From the NCBI RefSeq assembly GCF_040412425.1, contig NC_089795.1:85417663-85481662 (forward strand): 64,000 bases of DNA. Direction: 5' to 3'. This document shows positions 12,016-24,225 of this stretch, one piece after another. How positions within the stretch are numbered: the first letter of the stretch is position 1; every line of letters begins with the position of its first letter. Origin of the DNA: Macrobrachium rosenbergii (taxonomy: Eukaryota > Arthropoda > Malacostraca > Decapoda > Palaemonidae). A program made the translations under genes and the position numbers. The notes below the pieces were generated by a model, which was not told where the DNA came from, searched no databases, and was given only the letters and a program-made list of their open reading frames with translations.

Positions 12016-12395
12016 CATGCTGTATAAATTTCCTTATCCCCTGTATGTTCCCACAACCGCATATGCTATGATCATATTCCTACGTAACCTTAAAAAGAAT
12101 CTTTTTAAATAAACCTGAACTGCGCATTTAGCTAACGTCCTTGTTACGTAAATTGCTAATTTAGATATGGGGGGGGGCGGGGTAGGGGCCCGGCACTCCT
12201 GAAGGAAGCCAGAGTAGTAGAGGGCGTCTAAACAGCAATCTCCTGAGGGTACCTTGAAGTTAATGAAGCGAACTGCATGCTTAGGAAGGATACTTCGTCA
12301 CCAGCTTCTAATCCTTGAAAACTATATTTCTTGGAAAGCTGCTAGTTGGTATTGACTGTAGTTGAGAGGAAATAAAAGCGTTATTTAAATTAGTT
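12016..12395. other. unique DNA with a G-rich patch
   Basis: A G-rich run at 12169-12190 (ggggggggcggggtagggg) is followed by ordinary sequence. No gene seen. Confidence 0.5.
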
Positions 12396-12799
12396 TGTAG
12401 TTTTCTGAAGAGAAAGCTGTTGTGCCGGCTTTGTCTGTCCGTCCGCACTTTTTTCTGTCTGCCCTCAGCTCTTAAAAGCTACTGAGGCTAGAGGGCTGCA
12501 AATTGTTATGTAGATAACCCACCCTCCAATCATCAAACATACCAAATTGCAGCCCTCTAGCCTCAGTAGTTTTCTATTTTATTTAACGTTAAAGGTAGCC
12601 GTAATCGTGCTTCTGGCAACGATACAGGATACACCACCTCCGGGCAGTGGTTAAATTTTCATGGGCCGTGGCTCATACAGCATTATACCGAAACCACCGA
12701 AAGATAGATCTATTTTCGGTGGCCTTGATTACACGCTGGAGCGGCTGTACAAAAAACTAGATTGCGCCGAAGAAACTTCGGCGCATTTTTTACTTGTTT
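12396..12799 (+). mobile_element. family H (Helentron-like) full-length copy
   Basis: Complete member, about 404 bp. In order: 5' tagttttctg (subterminal inverted repeat), pyrimidine block with gtccgtccgcac, foldback arms tactgaggctagagggctgc (from ~12481) and its complement (to ~12570), the block gccgtaatcgtgcttctgg, hairpin ccaccgaaa/tttcggtgg around gatagatctatt, 3' subterminal repeat (degraded here to gtacaaaaaact), terminal hairpin GCGCCGAAG/CTTCGGCGC with a 3-nt loop, then attttttacttgttt. No open frame. The architecture matches non-autonomous Helentrons (HINE/DINE-1-type); the assignment is inference. Confidence 0.85.
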
Positions 12800-13451
12800 A
12801 ATTTATTGTTCCCTTTCAATTTTCCTTTTATCCTTTGCTGCATATAGCATGTTTAGTTTTCCCATTTTCTTGATCGTTGTCTGTTCTTAAAGTTGATGCT
12901 GTGCTATAAGGATTTTGAAAGCTATAAGTAGTAATTTTTACACACAATTCACAAAATTATTTTTGTAGTGAAACAACTGCTGAAGGCTTGAGCAAGTTTA
13001 GTTTTTATCATTTTCTTTAAAGTTTTCTGTGCTTAATGTATTTAGGGCTGTTTTAATAAGGGAGTTCTAAGCTATAGGAGGGAATTTTACACTCAGTTAA
13101 TTTTGCAGTAAAACATCTGTTGAAGATTTTGCCTCGTTCAAAAAACCATTACTTTCACCCATTAAAAATTGACGCCAGTATTTTACCACCTATCGAAAGG
13201 CACAGCAGTTAAATTGGGTCCAGGTGTGGCCACTTAACGTAATTGAAATTTCCGACCGGTGCTTAATTAGCCCTCTCTCCACGCAAAGTTCATGGTGGCT
13301 AAAAAAAATGAAAAAGTTATCTTATTTAACTTACACCAAACTGTCTTCAAAGATGAATAATAAGTAGTTATTTTTCTTTGATTATCCCTTTGAAAATGCA
13401 AAGAATTCGTAAGAATGTGGCCTGGTAATGGAAGAGTATTGGAGGCTGAGA

Positions 13452-13454
<3 letters not shown>
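12800..13454. other. AT-rich unique DNA with a weak duplication
   Basis: No gene. Two similar stretches at ~12845-12985 and ~13000-13125 share tttagttttccca/..atcattttctt, gctataag and aaacaactgctgaag versus aaacatctgttgaag, which suggests an old ~150-bp tandem duplication. Confidence 0.5.
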
Positions 13455-13530
<76 letters not shown>

Positions 13531-13551
13531 CATCTTTCCTTAGTATATATA

Positions 13552-13627
<76 letters not shown>

Positions 13628-13628
13628 G

Positions 13629-13718
<90 letters not shown>
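13455..13718. repeat. long (AT)n cluster
   Basis: Four TA tracts (13455-13528, 13544-13622, 13630-13662, 13665-13718) with short breaks such as tccatctttccttag and gtatggga. Confidence 0.95.
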
Positions 13719-13725
<7 letters not shown>

Positions 13726-13851
13726 TTTATAATCGAGTCCTCATGTTTTTTTACCTCACATCATGTACGAATCTCGAACGTGAAGAGACTTTTACATTTC
13801 CGGATTAAAGATTCGGTTACTAAAACGCATTTAAGGATACCGAATTATACG

Positions 13852-13853
<2 letters not shown>

Positions 13854-13887
<34 letters not shown>
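13854..13887. repeat. (GA)n microsatellite
   Basis: About 17 GA units in otherwise unique DNA. Confidence 0.9.
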
Positions 13888-13893
<6 letters not shown>

Positions 13894-14180
13894 CCGAACG
13901 AATGCTGCCGTGTGTATTAACATACCAAGCGAGACACCTACTGTACTTCGGCTCTTGGGCACTTTACAGAGTGGAATGGAGAGTAACTAAATGTGTTAAG
14001 TGATTATGCATAAAAAAGGGGGAATTATTCAAACTCAATAACGCTTGGAAAATGATTCACGACTAAATGTTCGGACGTGCTATTAAATCCTCTGCATCAG
14101 AGCAAAATTTGATGCTTATTTATATGTATATATAATAAGTGTGTATAATTGTGTGTGTGTATATAGTGTATATATAAAAT

Positions 14181-14245
<65 letters not shown>

Positions 14246-14548
14246 TGTATATATATCTATATATATAAGTAATTTATATATATGTGTATGTATGTATGTA
14301 TGTATAAGCAGCGATTTTTGCTTTGATGCTGAAGATTTTATGAATACGTCCGAATGTTTATTCAATTAATGTTCGAAGTTTTTGCTGAGATTGAATACTT
14401 CGATTTTATGCACACTTATTTAATATACTCATCGCTAAATGAGACTCTCGCCTTGCGGGACCTCGTGATGAGCCAGCCCTTTGGAAATAAAGGCGGGGAC
14501 AAAGTGACCCTTGTTACTTAATGTTCCCGGTGATAGAAATAACTTTAT

Positions 14549-14550
<2 letters not shown>
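13888..14550. other. unique DNA around an AT/GT cluster
   Basis: AT/GT low-complexity sequence occupies 14120-14303, with (CA)n at 14181-14195, (AT)n at 14196-14244 and (GTAT)n near 14284-14303. The rest is unique, with no gene seen. Confidence 0.6.

Positions 14551-14612
<62 letters not shown>
14551..14612. repeat. (TC)n microsatellite
   Basis: Perfect TC repeats, about 31 units. Confidence 0.95.
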
Positions 14613-14616
<4 letters not shown>

Positions 14617-14863
14617 TATTCTGGCTAATGAATTTTCATCGCATAGTACTTTCCATCCCACTTTGTAAAATCTCCAAGAGACGATGTGGGTGTCTCGCTT
14701 GGTATGTTAATACCATCGACTCGGGAATAAGTTTCTCTCTGTATAGTCCGGTATCCTTTAATGCCTTTCAGTAAACAAATCTTTAATCCTGAAGTTTCCG
14801 ACTACTTTTGACGTTCGTGATTCGTTAATGTTGTGAGGAAACAAGAAATAACACGGATTCGTT

Positions 14864-15220
14864 TTTTTAGTTTTCTGTAAAGGAAAACTATCGTCCGAAC
14901 TTTATTCTGTCCACACTTTTTCTGTCCGCCCTCAGATCTTAAAACTACCTAGGCTGGAGGGCCACAAATCCGCATGTTGATCATCTACCCTCCAGTCATC
15001 AAGTATACCAAATTACAGGCCTCTAACCTCAGCAGTTTTTATTTTATTTAAGGTTGAAGTTAACCATAATCGTGCTTCTGGCAGCGATATAGGATAGGCC
15101 ACCACCGGGACGTGGTTAAAGTTTCATGGGTCGCGGCTCATACAGCATTTCACCGAGACCACCGAAAGATAGATCTATTTTCGGAGGCATTGATTGTATG
15201 CTCATTTTTTACTTTTTTTT
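14864..15220 (+). mobile_element. family H copy with 3' internal deletion
   Basis: 5' tttagttttctgtaaagg, foldback arms (diverged: ctaggctggagggcc and cctctaacctcagcag), the ccaccgaaagatagatct hairpin, then a jump from gattgtatgct to cattttttactt. The 3' subterminal repeat and the GCGCCGAAG hairpin are missing. It is more diverged than the 12.4-kb copy. Confidence 0.82.
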
Positions 15221-15711
15221 TATTGATGATGAAAGAATTAACTGAAGTTGCAGTTGATAAGTGGCTTTGTCCGAGATGACAAGGCGTTAGGTTTATCACG
15301 ATTATTGTATAATTTATATTTATTCATTTCTTTATAGGGAAACGATAAGGAAATAGAAATGATTACATTTTACTGATTTTCTTAAGAGGTGTAACCATTC
15401 AGACGGGCAAAATCAAGCCTTTTTCCATGGCGATAGTTGTATAATGTATTTTTTGTTCATTGTTTGAGCGTAAAACGATACTGAAATATATAATTTTATT
15501 ACATTTTCATACATTTTCTTAAAGGGTATGACCAGTGAGACGGGCAAACAGAAGCCATTTTCCAACCAAACATAAGTAGAGAAGAGAAACAGACAATAAA
15601 CGGTTACTTAGACAGTAATAACGATAAGCGAAGGAAAATAGACGAAGTAGAGGGAACTGATATGATATTCTTCCTATATACTACGCACAGATGAGACAAA
15701 TCCACATAACA
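15221..15711. repeat. AT-rich DNA with a ~133-bp tandem duplication
   Basis: The segment at 15339-15427 (aaacgataaggaaatag to gacgggcaaaatcaagcc) recurs at 15472-15563 (aaacgatactgaaatat to gacgggcaaacagaagcc). The shared middle contains attacattttactga/attttcttaa. Flanks are unique. Confidence 0.7.
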
Positions 15712-16321
15712 CGCAACAGCCTGTATTATCGTTCCACCAGCCTGCATTATCGTCCAACCAGCCTGTATTATCGTTTCACCAGCCTGTATTATCGCTCTGC
15801 CAGCCTGCATTATCGTCTCATCAGCCCATATCATCATTCCATCAGCCTGTATTATCGTTCCACCAGCCTGTATTATCGATCCATCAGCCTGCATTATCGT
15901 TCCACCAGCTTGTATTATCGTCCCACCAGCCTGTATTATCGTTCCACCAGCCCATATTATCGTTCCACTAGCCTGTATTATCGTTCCGCCTAAGTGTATT
16001 ATCGTCCCACCAGCTTGCATTATCGGTCCATCAGCCTGTAGTATCGTCCCAGCAGCCTATAATATCGTCCCATTAGCCTGTATTATCGTCCCAACAGCCT
16101 GTAATATCGTCCCATTAGCCTGTATTATCGTCCAACCAGCCTGTAATATCGTTCCACCAGCCTATATTATTCTTCCATCAGGCTGCCTGTATTATCGTTC
16201 CACCAGTCTGTATTAGCGTTCCATCGGCCTGTAATATCGTTCCACCATCCCGTATTATCGCTACACCAGCCAGCATTATCGTTCCATCGGGTTCCACGAG
16301 CCAGCATTACCGTTCCATCGG
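15712..16321. repeat. 21-bp minisatellite, ~29 units
   Basis: Units of cagcctgtattatcgttcca plus one base, with C/T variation (gtcccac, gttccat) and occasional cagcccatattatcg. It degrades at the right end, where the unit becomes ccagccagcattaccg before merging into a GC-rich island. With 21 = 7 x 3 the frames stay open (AGGTIIQ on the minus strand), which explains the open frames here. Confidence 0.95.
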
Positions 16322-16470
16322 AGCCGGGCCGGTTGGAGCGCGCTCGGCGTATTAATTCGTATGAATAATATGCATTAGCGCCGGCGATATGATTATGAAA
16401 TATTGCAAATGAACTGCGCCCCGCTACTGCTGTCGCTGTCCGCCGGCACAGAGGCTCATTACACTTGGAA
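16322..16470. other. non-repetitive CpG-containing island, candidate CNE
   Basis: The left half is GC- and CpG-rich (gccgggccggttggagcgcg). It is followed by clustered TF-like motifs: attaattcg, tgaataatatgcattag and ttgcaaatga (near-octamer). No open frame. Candidate conserved regulatory element by composition only. Confidence 0.3.
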
Positions 16471-16579
16471 ATGCTTTGGCGCTTCTGCTATATATATTTA
16501 TGCGGAATTATTCCCGATAAAATTTCGCTCAGAGGATGGGATGATTTAATAGGGGAGATTTGCTTTGGGAAGACTATTT

Positions 16580-16720
16580 TATTATTATTATTATTTTATT
16601 ATTATTATTATTATTATTATTGTTTTCGTTGGTATTGCTCCGGGAACTGTGGAGGACTTATAGCAGTGGTATTAATAGTAGTATTAGTAGTTTTAGTACT
16701 GGTAGTGGACTGGTGGGGTG
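16580..16720. repeat. (ATT)n and degenerate (AGT/ATT)n patches
   Basis: (ATT)n at 16580-16621, then gtattaatagtagtattagt-type trinucleotides at 16668-16720. Confidence 0.85.
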
Positions 16721-16804
16721 CTGGTAGCAGTTATTGTGAATGAGTGTTTGTTTCATATGGACAGATCGTGCTGCTTCTCGTAAAAGTTTTAATATGGGTT
16801 TGGG

Positions 16805-16808
<4 letters not shown>

Positions 16809-16882
<74 letters not shown>

Positions 16883-16979
16883 GTTGACCTGAACTTCAGC
16901 TATAGAACTGAAACTCGAAAACTATGGAATTTGAAAAGCAATATAGACATACCTCGGTGCAAATGTATGTATATGTCTC

Positions 16980-17034
<55 letters not shown>

Positions 17035-17239
17035 CGAGTTGGCCGGGCGAAGAAAAATACTTGATAAGAAGGGCTTCATCTTCTACCCGGTATCAAAAAT
17101 GCCACCTGGGGTTCAATTTGTCAAATGAAAACACGCCGTTCACCAAAGGTTTTCCGACTACAATAAAAAAAGAGAAAAAACAACTCTTCCCATGATGCCT
17201 TAAAATAAGCTCTAGCATCTGAGATTCCGTCTCAAGCGA

Positions 17240-17309
<70 letters not shown>

Positions 17310-17412
17310 CATATATACAACATTTGCACTGAGTTATTCCTAAATTTCCTTCACATTCTGTAATTTTCGAACTTCAGCTCCATAGCTGAATTTTCAGTGG
17401 ACTGTGTGTTTA

Positions 17413-17475
<63 letters not shown>

Positions 17476-17556
17476 AGAGATTTCACTGCATATATCTTTT
17501 TCATAAAAACAGGAAAGAAACATCATAGACATAATAAAGCAAAACCAAACAAAAAT

Positions 17557-17601
<45 letters not shown>
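16809..17601. repeat. alternating (CT)n and (GA)n tracts
   Basis: (CT)n 16809-16871 with a short (CA)n; (GA)n 16984-17032; (CT)n 17243-17308; (GA)n 17416-17480; (GA)n 17559-17601. Spacers are unique and unrelated. Adjacent tracts are reverse complements, so a transcript could fold on itself. Confidence 0.93.
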
Positions 17602-17604
<3 letters not shown>

Positions 17605-18075
17605 GGAACATCCGTTTCCCAAGCATTGTTTGGCTTCTCCGTTTATGAAAGCGTGATCGACCTGCGTCCATTTAGCTCTGGAGTCGTAATTCTCATCAGG
17701 TAATCGAAACGTCATTAAGCAAAGGGGAGGTCGTACAGGTGAGTTCAAGGGGCTTCGTTCATTACCACTTTTTCGGCTTTGGGACGATTATATACCTGCG
17801 CCGCTTCTCATGTGCTTTCGAGGCCTTTTTAATGCAGGCAGTGTCATGTTTATGGCCGTCGTATGTAATCGCCAGGAATAGGCAGTTGGATATGGAGGTA
17901 ATTAAGCTTCAATAACCTCGAACGCTTGGAAGGATGAAATTGAGTTTGGCGAAGAGGCTGAATTAGCCATTAAGCTCTTGTATTTTGATTGGATCGTCAA
18001 CGTTTCTTAATTTATGAATGGAAATACCTTCTGGTCTAACTTTTATAGAGGCATGAAATGCTTTATCGTTGTATC
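17602..18075. other. complex unique DNA, candidate CNE
   Basis: Balanced-composition, non-repetitive sequence with homeodomain-like sites (ggtaattaag at 17897-17906; tttatggcc near 17849; ggtaatcgaaac). No credible open frame or splice-bounded exon seen. Candidate regulatory DNA by inference. Confidence 0.3.
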
Positions 18076-18370
18076 GAAGTTGATGAAATTCCTTTTTTCT
18101 TTTACTAAATATTATATTTAAGGTGATGAAATTCCCTTTTTCTTTTGCTAAATATTATATTTAAGGTGATGAAATTCCTTTTGTATGTTACTAAATATTA
18201 TACTTAAGGTGATGAAGTTCCTTTTTTATTTTACTAAATATGTTTCAGTTGATGAAATTCCCTTTCTATTTTACTAAGTGTTATTATATTTAAGTTGATG
18301 AAATTCCTTTTGTATGCTAACTAAATATTATATTGAAGGTGATGAAATTCCTGTTTTATGTTACTCAATA
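18076..18370. repeat. ~43-bp degenerate minisatellite, ~7 units
   Basis: Repeated phrase ggtgatgaaattcctttt followed by t-rich sequence and actaaatattatattta. Units start near 18078, 18121, 18163, 18207, 18248, 18295 and 18338. Divergence is moderate. Confidence 0.9.
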
Positions 18371-18701
18371 ATGATAACGTATCATCATTACAGTCCCGGT
18401 TCTAACTAAAAAACTAATGTAGTATCCTATAAGATATTTATTAATTTGCTGTAATTTTGAGTTGAAGGGACGAAAAAGATCGAGATAAAAAATTCCTTTC
18501 TTCTAGAAATCTTTGTTTTGGAATTTTCAAAATGTTCTTTCTAGATTTCTCTTGTTCATTGAAACCTTTCGGTTTTTGTCATATTCGATGTGTTGTATTT
18601 TAATGAACATGATAATTTTTACTTTTGCTCTCACTCATAGCAAGACACACTTGATTGTTGTTCTATATCATATAGCAAGACATATATATATATTGATTGT
18701 T

Positions 18702-18702
<1 letters not shown>
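18371..18702. other. AT-rich unique DNA
   Basis: No feature recognised. Confidence 0.5.
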
Positions 18703-19110
<408 letters not shown>

Positions 19111-20145
19111 GTGTGTGGGAGGGTTCAGAAAATTTATATAGGAGGATCGAGCAGGTATATATTTTTAAAAATATATTTACGCATGCATCACTGTGGACTT
19201 CTTTACCAATAATAATAATAATGATAAGAAAAGAGAGCGTAGACGCTTGCCATTCAAAACATATCGGTTTTAAGTGACTGACTAAAAATGAACACTGCAT
19301 GAATTAGTGTTCTGTTTTGTTAAGCGAATTCTTTCAACACTAATTTTTGTTTTAGCATTTAATAAACTGCTTGCGTATTACATTCCTAATTCTCATGTAC
19401 GGCATGTACATTTCGCCAATGCTAGTAATTACAGAAGTTTCATTTCGTTTCCTTTCAAATAAATAACGTTCTAGACCACAGAGCCCATCAGGGTTTCAAA
19501 TCCCCATCAAATTGTACAGTTGAAGGAACAATGTCTTGTATCGGGTCAAACGAATTGTCTTTATACAGCAGTCCGGAGGACGGAAAAAAAAGAAACGATG
19601 GATTCTGCCAGACAGCAGTAAAAAGTAAAGGAAAACGCAGCAGCCACGGATTTTCTCTCCAGGAGACCTCGTAGAAAACAACCGGACATAAAAGAAATTC
19701 TGCGACATATCTTTTGGGATCTGTTGCGATGGCGGAGCCGTTGCGGTCGGTCATAGAAAACGGGAAATTGGTGGTTGGTTATTTGCGGCGGGATCAGTGT
19801 GTTTCCATGATGTTTTCAAGGAAATTTCAAAGATGCCAGACCAGGTTGCAAGGAAGTTTCAGACCAGTTATCATGTCCTGGTGATTATTATAGTGTGTTG
19901 TCATAATAACGACCCTATTTCTGCAAAGTTCGGGACATATTTATTTTGAACAGACGAACGTTATTTCAAGTACAGGTATGCATTTCGTAATGTGTTCATA
20001 TGGTGCTCACACCTCAAAGCAGTAACATGAAAAGGGCAATACAGAACCCTGTATCTAAGGTAAAACAGAATAATGAAGTGTCTGTGTTAAATAGACTGTA
20101 TGTAACACATTGAAACATTATCCATAAAATGCCCCAACGATTGAT
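19111..20145. other. unique DNA, no gene supported
   Basis: An 88-codon minus open frame (19488-19754) overlaps a second one in another frame. Neither shows a recognisable domain, splice context or codon pattern. The sequence is otherwise ordinary unique DNA. Confidence 0.5.
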
Positions 20146-20690
20146 TTAATGGTAAGCCCCAAGGCCAAGAGAGACAAGCTCTACCCAAGTTGGGTCGAGT
20201 CGTCTCCCACCTTGGGTAACTAAGCAGGCGTTGATGTATCTTAGAGGTGCCTGCTGATTACGGCAATTTACCTGCTGACGCAATAAGGAGATAGACAAAG
20301 CTCCGCCTACATGGCAGGCTTTTGTGGGGTGGAAGTGGGCAGACCTTCTCTTTCTCTTGGCCTCGGTAAGCCCAATATGGTCATCATACGCTCGCCATTT
20401 ACTTCTTTGTTTCGGTAACACGTATCTCTGAACACATTCCGCTGACCCAAGAGCAGACAAATAACGGCCCTTTGACCGTAAATGTCGGACGATCATGCGG
20501 ACGACTTTTGAGACAAGAGACGAAGGTTCTCTTGATGTCAGAGAGCGAGTGGCAATAATAAAAATCCTCGCAAAAGTCTGCAGTGGTAGAATGCTTTTCA
20601 GATGGACCAGTGGATCCCGCGTATTTCACTTTTCAGAGAATCCTCGTCTCCTCTTTTGGGATTTTGTCATGACTTTGCTCTTTTAACTTC
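20146..20690. other. higher-complexity block with unassigned 116-codon minus frame
   Basis: The minus open frame 20146-20496 has no recognisable domain. The block has more GC and CpG than its neighbours and no internal repeat. It could be an exon, an old repeat fragment or chance. I cannot assign it. Confidence 0.25.
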
Positions 20691-20724
20691 GCGATATCGA
20701 ATGCGGGTTCAGAAATTATTGTAG

Positions 20725-21045
20725 TGAAAAATTGCGTTTTACTGTTTCGCTCTCGTTAATTTGAATAAGTAGGAAATCTGACGTATTTTAGAGGTCCATT
20801 CATAGCAACTGAAGGATTTTTGTGAAGCCTGTGGTGCTCTTTATTGGTCCAGTCCCGTTAATTGGCATTTTTAGGAAATTTCTCATGATTTATTGGCACA
20901 GTCCCATTCGTGGGAGGTAGCGGAGGTCTGTGGTGCGTTTAATGGTCCAGTCTCATTAATTGGTAGAGGTCGTGAATCTGCGTTTTGTTTTACTGATCCA
21001 GTTTCTTTAAGTGAAAGTCGTGGAAGTCTTGATCTCTGTTGTTAA
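20725..21045. repeat. degenerate tandem repeat (~60-115 bp)
   Basis: Phrases recur at irregular spacing: tggtccagtcccgttaattgg (~20846), tggcacagtcccattcgtgg (~20896), tggtccagtctcattaattgg (~20942) and tgatccagtttctttaagtg (~20994). They are interleaved with gcctgtggtgctctttattgg and tctgtggtgcgtttaatgg. This is an old, eroded array. Confidence 0.65.
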
Positions 21046-21074
21046 AAGCCTGCTTTGCTTGTTCAGCAGTGACA

Positions 21075-21124
21075 TAAGTTAAATCTGTATATATTTACTT
21101 TTATAAATACAGTTTTACTTTTTG

Positions 21125-21194
<70 letters not shown>

Positions 21195-21233
21195 ATCTGT
21201 ATATTTTTACTTTTATAAATACCGATTTACTTT

Positions 21234-21303
<70 letters not shown>
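21075..21303. repeat. duplicated module ending in (ATT)n
   Basis: aaatctgtatatatttact...ataaatacagttttacttttt runs into (ATT)n (21127-21193). The same module (aaatctgtatatttttact) then repeats and runs into a second (ATT)n (21236-21303). The duplicated unit includes the tail, so the tail and its leader were copied together. Confidence 0.85.
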
Positions 21304-21479
21304 GTTAATGCATCAGAAAACTTTGTGACTGCGGAATCATATGACTTCAAAGAGTCTCGCATTCTGCGACATGGAAATGCTTTCAAATTTCTGTACAGAA
21401 GATGCATTTTCTAACATCGAGTGTGTTTTTTTGGATTTTAATGTGATTTTTCGAAAAACAAAGAAATGATGAGATAAAG

Positions 21480-21481
<2 letters not shown>

Positions 21482-21562
<81 letters not shown>

Positions 21563-21605
21563 ATATATATTCTATATTTATATGTGTGTGTGTTTGTGTA
21601 TGTAT

Positions 21606-21675
<70 letters not shown>
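21482..21675. repeat. two (AT)n tracts
   Basis: (AT)n 21482-21550, a spacer with gtatgtatgt and tatgtgtgtgtgtttg, then (AT)n 21608-21675. An A-rich purine stretch (aaaaagaagaaaaaaagaga) follows at 21786-21865. Confidence 0.95.
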
Positions 21676-21679
<4 letters not shown>

Positions 21680-22096
21680 AAAGAAATAAATTTAATAAAC
21701 AAAACTATAGCCAGAGAAATACAAAAATTCAATTCTATACATTCTTACTTGTATCAAATCTTTGACCTTATCATAAACAAAAAACAAAACAGCCAAAAAA
21801 AAAAAAAATAAAAACGGAGAGAAATAAAGACAAAAAAGAAGAAAAAAAGAGAGAGAGAGAGAGAACAAAAGAAAGGAGCCCAGAACCAATGGCGAAGGAA
21901 GATCGGCCTTGATCAAAGACGTTCACAGTCGAACACTCATTGTTGGGCAGAGTGAAAGACAGATGATGATGAATAAAGCCAGCCTTTTCACTCCGTTCGC
22001 TTTCATCATTCATACGTTTCTGCCGATGGATTTGGGAGATGTCTCAGCGGAGCGTGTCGACAATGGGGGCTGGGGGCTTCAGGGGTTAATACAGAC

Positions 22097-22099
<3 letters not shown>

Positions 22100-22147
<48 letters not shown>

Positions 22148-22172
22148 CAGCTAAGGTTTAACTCTACGAACA

Positions 22173-22231
<59 letters not shown>

Positions 22232-22320
22232 TAAGGTTAATAAGAACTCTCTATTTTCTAAGGTTATCTCTCTCTCTCTCTCTATCTCTGTAAGATCTGT
22301 AAGGTGTAAGGTAAGGAAAG

Positions 22321-22380
<60 letters not shown>

Positions 22381-22445
22381 CAGCTAAAGTTAAAATTGTT
22401 ATCTCTCTCTCTCTCTCTCTCTGTTAAGCTAAAGTTAAAAGGAAT

Positions 22446-22530
<85 letters not shown>

Positions 22531-22584
22531 CAGCTAAGGTTAATACGAATGCTCTATATTCAAAGGTATGTTGAAATTAATCAT

Positions 22585-22647
<63 letters not shown>
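22100..22647. repeat. composite (CT)n array with gttcagctaaggtt spacer
   Basis: Seven CT tracts (about 22100-22144, 22175-22227, 22264-22288, 22322-22377, 22400-22421, 22449-22527, 22586-22647) are separated by related spacers beginning gttcagctaaggttaa, gttcagctaaagttaa or gttaagctaaagttaa. The unit is (CT)n plus a 25-45 bp spacer. It ends in ctgctgctgcggctgcc. Confidence 0.92.
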
Positions 22648-22649
<2 letters not shown>

Positions 22650-23602
22650 TGCTGCTGCGGCTGCCACCATCTTTGCACCTCACTTTCCCTATCTTTTTTT
22701 CCACATGTCTTTTCTCCCGAAAGTTTGTGTGCGTCAATAACTCTGAAGTTCCCAAAGAAAATTCGGACCTTTATCTTGTGTCAGTTATAAAGAAAGGATT
22801 TTTACACTCTCCCTCTTTGATATACTCGAAGTCTGGCTGGTGTTTGCCTTTAACCTTGTTGAAACGACTGTTTTCATTTGTTTATTTCTTTTTTTGCTTG
22901 TTTCTTCGTTTACTCTTCCTTTCTAGATTTCGTTAAGTTGGGTAATTGGAGGTCCGATTGAAGATTGAAAAGGTTCGTGTTTTAGGGTCGATTCTTCTGA
23001 AGTCATGTATATTTGTGCAAGGTTCCTTCTACAGATCAGCTCCAAAGAATGGTCTGGGTCAGCGTCCTCGCGCGTGCGCATGCGTGGATATGTGCGCACA
23101 CACTCAAAAACAAACACACACACACATATATGGATGTACATATATGTATATTTATGTATATATATATTATTACGTATAAATTTATATTATATATGTGTAT
23201 ATTATATATTTTTTTATTTGCATATATACGTATGTATATTTATCTGTATATATGTAAATACACATAAGCTCTCCACGAAAAGCTTAGAATTATAAAAGGA
23301 AATGTGCGTGTTTGTGCTCGCTCAGTCACAAGCATGCAGGTGTTTTCTAGCTCTTAGATCGATGCAGGTGAGACATACCAATGTAGATCCACCAGGAAGA
23401 CATTTTTCATCAGCTAATTAACCTTAATACCCTCATAATTAACGCCAGGAAGCTAATCATGACGGAAGTTCATCATCATCATCATCATCTTGCCACCGTG
23501 TCACCAGAGGGCCTAATTGAGCTATCCCGCGTCGAACCTCAGCTACGCGTCCAAATTCGTTAAGTGTTACATTCTCCCTTGTCAGGGATGGTGGCCCAGC
23601 TA
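22648..23602. other. unique DNA with GT/AT patch, no gene
   Basis: CA/TA low complexity at 23098-23265 and (ATC)n at 23469-23489. The stretch 23290-23580 is complex, with taattaacc, ctaatcatgac and, at 23501-23511, cACCAGAGGGC resembling a CTCF core. Such a match is expected about once by chance in a window this size. Confidence 0.4.
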
Positions 23603-23644
23603 GGGTGGTGGGGGTTGGGGGGTGGATGGGGGAGGGAGGGGGTT
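23603..23644 (+). other. G-quadruplex candidate
   Basis: Successive runs gggtggtggggg, ttgggggg, tggatggggg, agggaggggg give at least six G runs of three or more separated by 1-4 nt. It lies about 140 bp left of the AT-rich palindrome. Confidence 0.6.
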
Positions 23645-23780
23645 TGCTGATACCGACGCGTGCAACAAGCTTGGAACGTCTCATTTGCTCGGCGTCATGT
23701 ACCTTCTTGCATACGGAGGGGCTCGCGAGCTGCTGCCTGTCGTGTTTCGCGCGCTGGCTTGTTCGTTGTGTCGCTTGTTT

Positions 23781-24167
<387 letters not shown>

Positions 24168-24225
24168 CATATATATACACATATGTATATACATACATAC
24201 ATACATACACATGCATACATATATA

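Noticed and set aside
15604..16020. 138-codon AGGTIIQ repeat frame
   Set aside because: Product of a 21-bp (7-codon) minisatellite.
19488..19754. 88-codon minus frame as a small gene
   Set aside because: No recognisable domain, overlapping frames, ordinary composition. Not supportable.
20146..20496. 116-codon minus frame as a gene
   Set aside because: No recognisable domain or splice evidence. Kept only as an unassigned block.
23501..23512. CTCF-like core (cACCAGAGGGC)
   Set aside because: Degenerate-motif matches like this are expected about once by chance in 64 kb on two strands.
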